DNA of 59,522 nucleotides from NCBI GenBank assembly GCA_001003475.1, contig LCPF01000001.1, positions 175,049-234,570 of the forward strand, read 5' to 3'. The notes under the pieces were generated by a model, which was given only the letters and a program-made list of their open reading frames with translations, was not told the origin of the DNA and searched no databases. This DNA is from Candidatus Jorgensenbacteria bacterium GW2011_GWA1_48_11. GTDB lineage: Bacteria; Patescibacteriota; Minisyncoccia; UBA6257; GWB1-50-10. The position numbers and the translations under genes were made by a program. Below are positions 57,307 to 59,522 of this stretch, one piece after another. The stretch's first letter is position 1; each line of letters opens with the position of its first letter.

Positions 57307-59193
57307 ATGACTTTAGAGGATATTGAAAAAGAACTTTATCGTTCCGGCGATGAATTAAAGAAGCGCCGGCGAAAAAAAACAGTTGTCAAAAAAATTGAAC
57401 CGCAGGAAGAGGTGGCGCGGGACTGGCCTGAAGCCGAAATAGTGGCGCCCCCGTCCGTCGAGCTGACGACCCAGTGGGCCAGGCGGATCGTGATCGGTGG
57501 CGTTATTTTCGGGGTTTTGCTCGTGGGCGGCGCTATTCTGTATATTTCCTATTCCGGGAACAGCGGTGCGAGCGACATCAATATCCAGGTTTTCTCGCCC
57601 AACCAAATCGCGAAGGGGACGCCGCTTGACGTCAGCTTTGACATTAGTAACGGCAGTCAGACGATTCTAAAAGATGCCATTTTAACTCTCAATTCCAGCA
57701 ACGGTCTCGTCAATCTGAATGCGACGAACGGAGAAGGCATTTACACGGAAAATTTGGGCGATCTGGGCATCGGCAGTTTTTCCAAGAAAAATTACAAGTT
57801 TTTGGCGATTGGCGACGCCAACTCCAGCCAGAACATTACGGCGACCCTGGGCTATGTTTTAGAGAGCGGTTCCCGCTATGAATTGAAGCAAACCGCCGAT
57901 ATTTTGGTCAAAAATCCGGCGATTACGCTTACTCTTCAGAAGCCGGACCAGATCTTGAGCGGATCCAGTTTCCAATTCGAAGTCGATTACGAGAACAACT
58001 CCAATTTCGATTATCCGGACGTGATTTTGGATTTGACCTATCCCGACGCTTTCAAATTTTCTTCGGCCAGCCTTACGCCAACCTCTTTGAACAATCAATG
58101 GAATCTGGGCGAGCTGGCTGCCGGCTCCAAGGGGAGTTTGAAGATCACGGGCGTCCTGAACGGCGCAAGCGGGCAGAGCTTCGGCATCGGCGCTTCGGTC
58201 TCCGCCCGGTTCAACAACCGGAATTACGAATTGGCGACCGCGCCATTGAATTTGACGATCGCCGCCTCGCCGATCAGCCTGCAGATCGCGGTGAACGGTC
58301 GCACCGACTACACGGCCCGTTTGGGCGACAAGTTGACTTATACGATCCAATATCAGAATTTGAGCGGTATCGCTCTGGCTAACGTCACCGTGACGGCCGA
58401 TCTTTTGGGCGAGATGCTCGATTACTCGACGCTCTCGACGAACGCGAGCGTCAATCCCGCGACCAATCGTTTGACCTGGAACGCTTCGAACGTGTCCGGC
58501 CTGCGTCTGGTCGATCCCGGAAGTTCCGGTAGCGTAAGTTTCAATATCAATTTGAAAAGCCAATTCCCGATAGCCCGTTTGGGCGACAAAAATTTTCTCC
58601 TTCGCGTGAACGCGACGGTCAATTCGCCTTCCGTCCCCTATTATTTGTCGGCTTCGAAAACCGAAGCGACCTTAAATCTGGATACAAAATTGGCGGGATT
58701 GACCTCGATTACGAGCCAGGTTCTTTATCGTGACGCCGATTCCGGCATTTTGAACAGCGGTAATTTGCCGCCCCAAGTCGGGAAAGCGACGCAATATACG
58801 GTTCATTGGATTATTACCAATTATTCGACCGATATCAGCGACGTGGTCGTGGCCGCGCCTTTGGCTTCGGGCGTTTCGTGGACCGGCCAGATCAAAAGCA
58901 ATATAGATTCGGTGCCGCTTTACGACAGTCAGACCAACATCGTCACCTGGACCATTCCGAGGATCGTTGCGACCAAAGGCGTGATCGGCGATCCAATCGA
59001 GGCGATTTTTCAGATTTCGGCGACGCCCAACGCCGCTCAATTGAATCAGTTTGAACCGCTTTTGGGCGAAACCAATTTGAGCGCGACCGACGACTTCACC
59101 GACCTCGCGATCACGAGTGTGGCCCCGGCCCTTTCCACGAATTTGATTTATGATCCGACCGTGGGTCAGAACGGCGGCCGCGTCACCCAATAA
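57307..59193 (+). CDS. large membrane-anchored surface protein with Ig-like repeats
   Basis: A 628-residue protein. A basic cytoplasmic N-terminus (residues 1-57) and one membrane helix (about 59-82, RIVIGGVIFGVLLVGGAILYISY) are followed by ~545 residues of beta-rich extracytoplasmic repeats of the CARDB/DUF11 type (LSGSSFQFEVDYENNSNFDYPDVILDL, LGDKLTYTIQYQNLSGIALANVTVTADLL, QYTVHWIITNYSTDISDVVVAAPL). Probably a structural or adhesive envelope protein. Third positions here are more GC-rich. Confidence 0.82.
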   Translation: MTLEDIEKELYRSGDELKKRRRKKTVVKKIEPQEEVARDWPEAEIVAPPSVELTTQWARRIVIGGVIFGVLLVGGAILYISYSGNSGASDINIQVFSPNQIAKGTPLDVSFDISNGSQTILKDAILTLNSSNGLVNLNATNGEGIYTENLGDLGIGSFSKKNYKFLAIGDANSSQNITATLGYVLESGSRYELKQTADILVKNPAITLTLQKPDQILSGSSFQFEVDYENNSNFDYPDVILDLTYPDAFKFSSASLTPTSLNNQWNLGELAAGSKGSLKITGVLNGASGQSFGIGASVSARFNNRNYELATAPLNLTIAASPISLQIAVNGRTDYTARLGDKLTYTIQYQNLSGIALANVTVTADLLGEMLDYSTLSTNASVNPATNRLTWNASNVSGLRLVDPGSSGSVSFNINLKSQFPIARLGDKNFLLRVNATVNSPSVPYYLSASKTEATLNLDTKLAGLTSITSQVLYRDADSGILNSGNLPPQVGKATQYTVHWIITNYSTDISDVVVAAPLASGVSWTGQIKSNIDSVPLYDSQTNIVTWTIPRIVATKGVIGDPIEAIFQISATPNAAQLNQFEPLLGETNLSATDDFTDLAITSVAPALSTNLIYDPTVGQNGGRVTQ

Positions 59194-59330
59194 TCCCTCA
59201 CCCTTCAGAGATGGGAAGCTTTATTCAAATTAAAAACAATGAATTTCCAACAAAACATCAATTCTAATAAAAGGCCGTTAATTTTCAAGGACTGCTTCAA
59301 AAGAAGCGTAATCTTTGAAGGGTGAGGGAT
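59193..59330. repeat. long-range inverted repeat E2 (15-bp arms) overlapping the glyS start
   Basis: ATCCCTCACCCTTCA (59193-59207) and its exact complement (59316-59330), with 108 nt of AT-rich non-coding sequence between. The right arm contains GGTGAGGGAT and overlaps the glyS ATG (59329). Pairing would hide both the purine-rich ribosome-binding region and the start codon. Arms related to E1 at 34316-34427. Confidence 0.75.
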
Positions 59331-59522
59331 GAAAGAAAATTTTGAAAAAATCGTGAGTTTGGCCAAGCGGCGGGGATTCATCTATCCAGGTTCGGAGATT
59401 TACGGCGGCCTCGGCGGCTTTTACGATTGGGGTCACCTGGGCGTGAAATTGAAATGGAATATCGAATGGGCATGGTGGCGCGAAATGGTCCAGCTTCGGG
59501 ACGACGTTGTGGGAATTGATGC
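59329..59522 (+). CDS. glyS: glycyl-tRNA synthetase, single-chain (alpha2) type, partial
   Basis: The first 64 codons before the window ends: [20 protein letters not shown], then [29 protein letters not shown]. This is the class II alpha2 glycyl-tRNA synthetase N-terminus ([14 protein letters not shown]), not the alpha2beta2 GlyQ/GlyS pair. The start codon lies within the right arm of inverted repeat E2. Confidence 0.93.
   Translation, partial: MKENFEKIVSLAKRRGFIYPGSEIYGGLGGFYDWGHLGVKLKWNIEWAWWREMVQLRDDVVGID

Noticed and set aside
59193-59330. T-box riboswitch upstream of glyS
   Set aside because: No TGGNACC antiterminator sequence, no specifier loop with a glycine codon in a stem I layout, and no terminator. 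The arms directly mask the start codon instead.
1-59522. CRISPR array or cas genes
   Set aside because: No regularly spaced repeats of 20-40 bp and no cas-like proteins were seen; the only tandem repeats are within coding sequence.

Overview
The window looks like a chromosome segment of a Patescibacteria (Candidate Phyla Radiation) bacterium, most like the Parcubacteria branch. The support is the gene content and architecture: a PrgI/VirB4/VirB6 type IV secretion-like operon without conjugation genes, several VirB2-like pilins, compact housekeeping proteins (a 730-residue ValRS, a 181-residue RecO), many one-TM hypothetical envelope proteins, and very tight gene packing with ATGA and TAATG overlaps. 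No rRNA or marker tree was available, so the phylum call is an inference.

Layout. 1-11440 (minus strand): one long apparent operon headed by rsmA, followed by secreted and membrane proteins, a VirB6-like channel protein, PrgI, a VirB4 ATPase split into two polypeptides, and a pilin-like protein that runs off the left edge. 11463-14846: a small exported protein with a possible ATT start, comM (YifB), a DksA/TraR-type zinc-finger protein and a membrane protein. 14880-17476: an AT-rich mobile island with an IS1595-type transposase and two passenger genes (an uncharacterised protein and a NYN-domain protein), bounded by 18-bp imperfect inverted repeats and a 14-bp direct repeat. 17478-20325: rpsO-NYN-pnp operon. 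20373-22877: a decayed xer-type recombinase, tRNA-Leu and an SPFH-protein operon. 22983-26594: four pilin-like genes and an orphan solute-binding protein. 26602-33556: gyrA operon, an S1-domain protein and ftsH. 33583-34485: tRNA-Ile(UAU), tRNA-Val, a YkuK-like protein and a structured intergenic region.

34486-41822 holds a thymidylate/one-carbon set: thyA, folA, a HIT protein, a dCMP-deaminase-like fusion, a nucleotidyltransferase, glyA and folD. Together these can convert dUMP to dTMP and recycle the folate. 41868-45596 is the ftsK-rodZ-recA operon. 45672-50803 holds a split phosphohexomutase, yraN, nusA, a NUDIX hydrolase and murD. 50870-59522 holds hsp20, a PrsW-like protease, valS, tsaD, doxX, recO, a large repeat-containing surface protein and the start of a single-chain glycyl-tRNA synthetase gene.

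Two expression styles are visible. Most genes that have their own promoter show a -10 box only 6-8 nt before the start codon, so their mRNAs should be leaderless, and they have no Shine-Dalgarno sequence. A minority of small genes with GC-rich third codon positions (21525, 39962, 40739, 50870) have strong Shine-Dalgarno sequences; three of these units also have a TTGACA promoter with a 17-bp spacer and a strong intrinsic terminator. These look like a separate class. The most interesting candidates are the NYN-carrying transposon, the paired long-range inverted repeats upstream of the 34486 exonuclease and of glyS, the leaderless/SD split, and the in-frame TAG in the 39962 gene.
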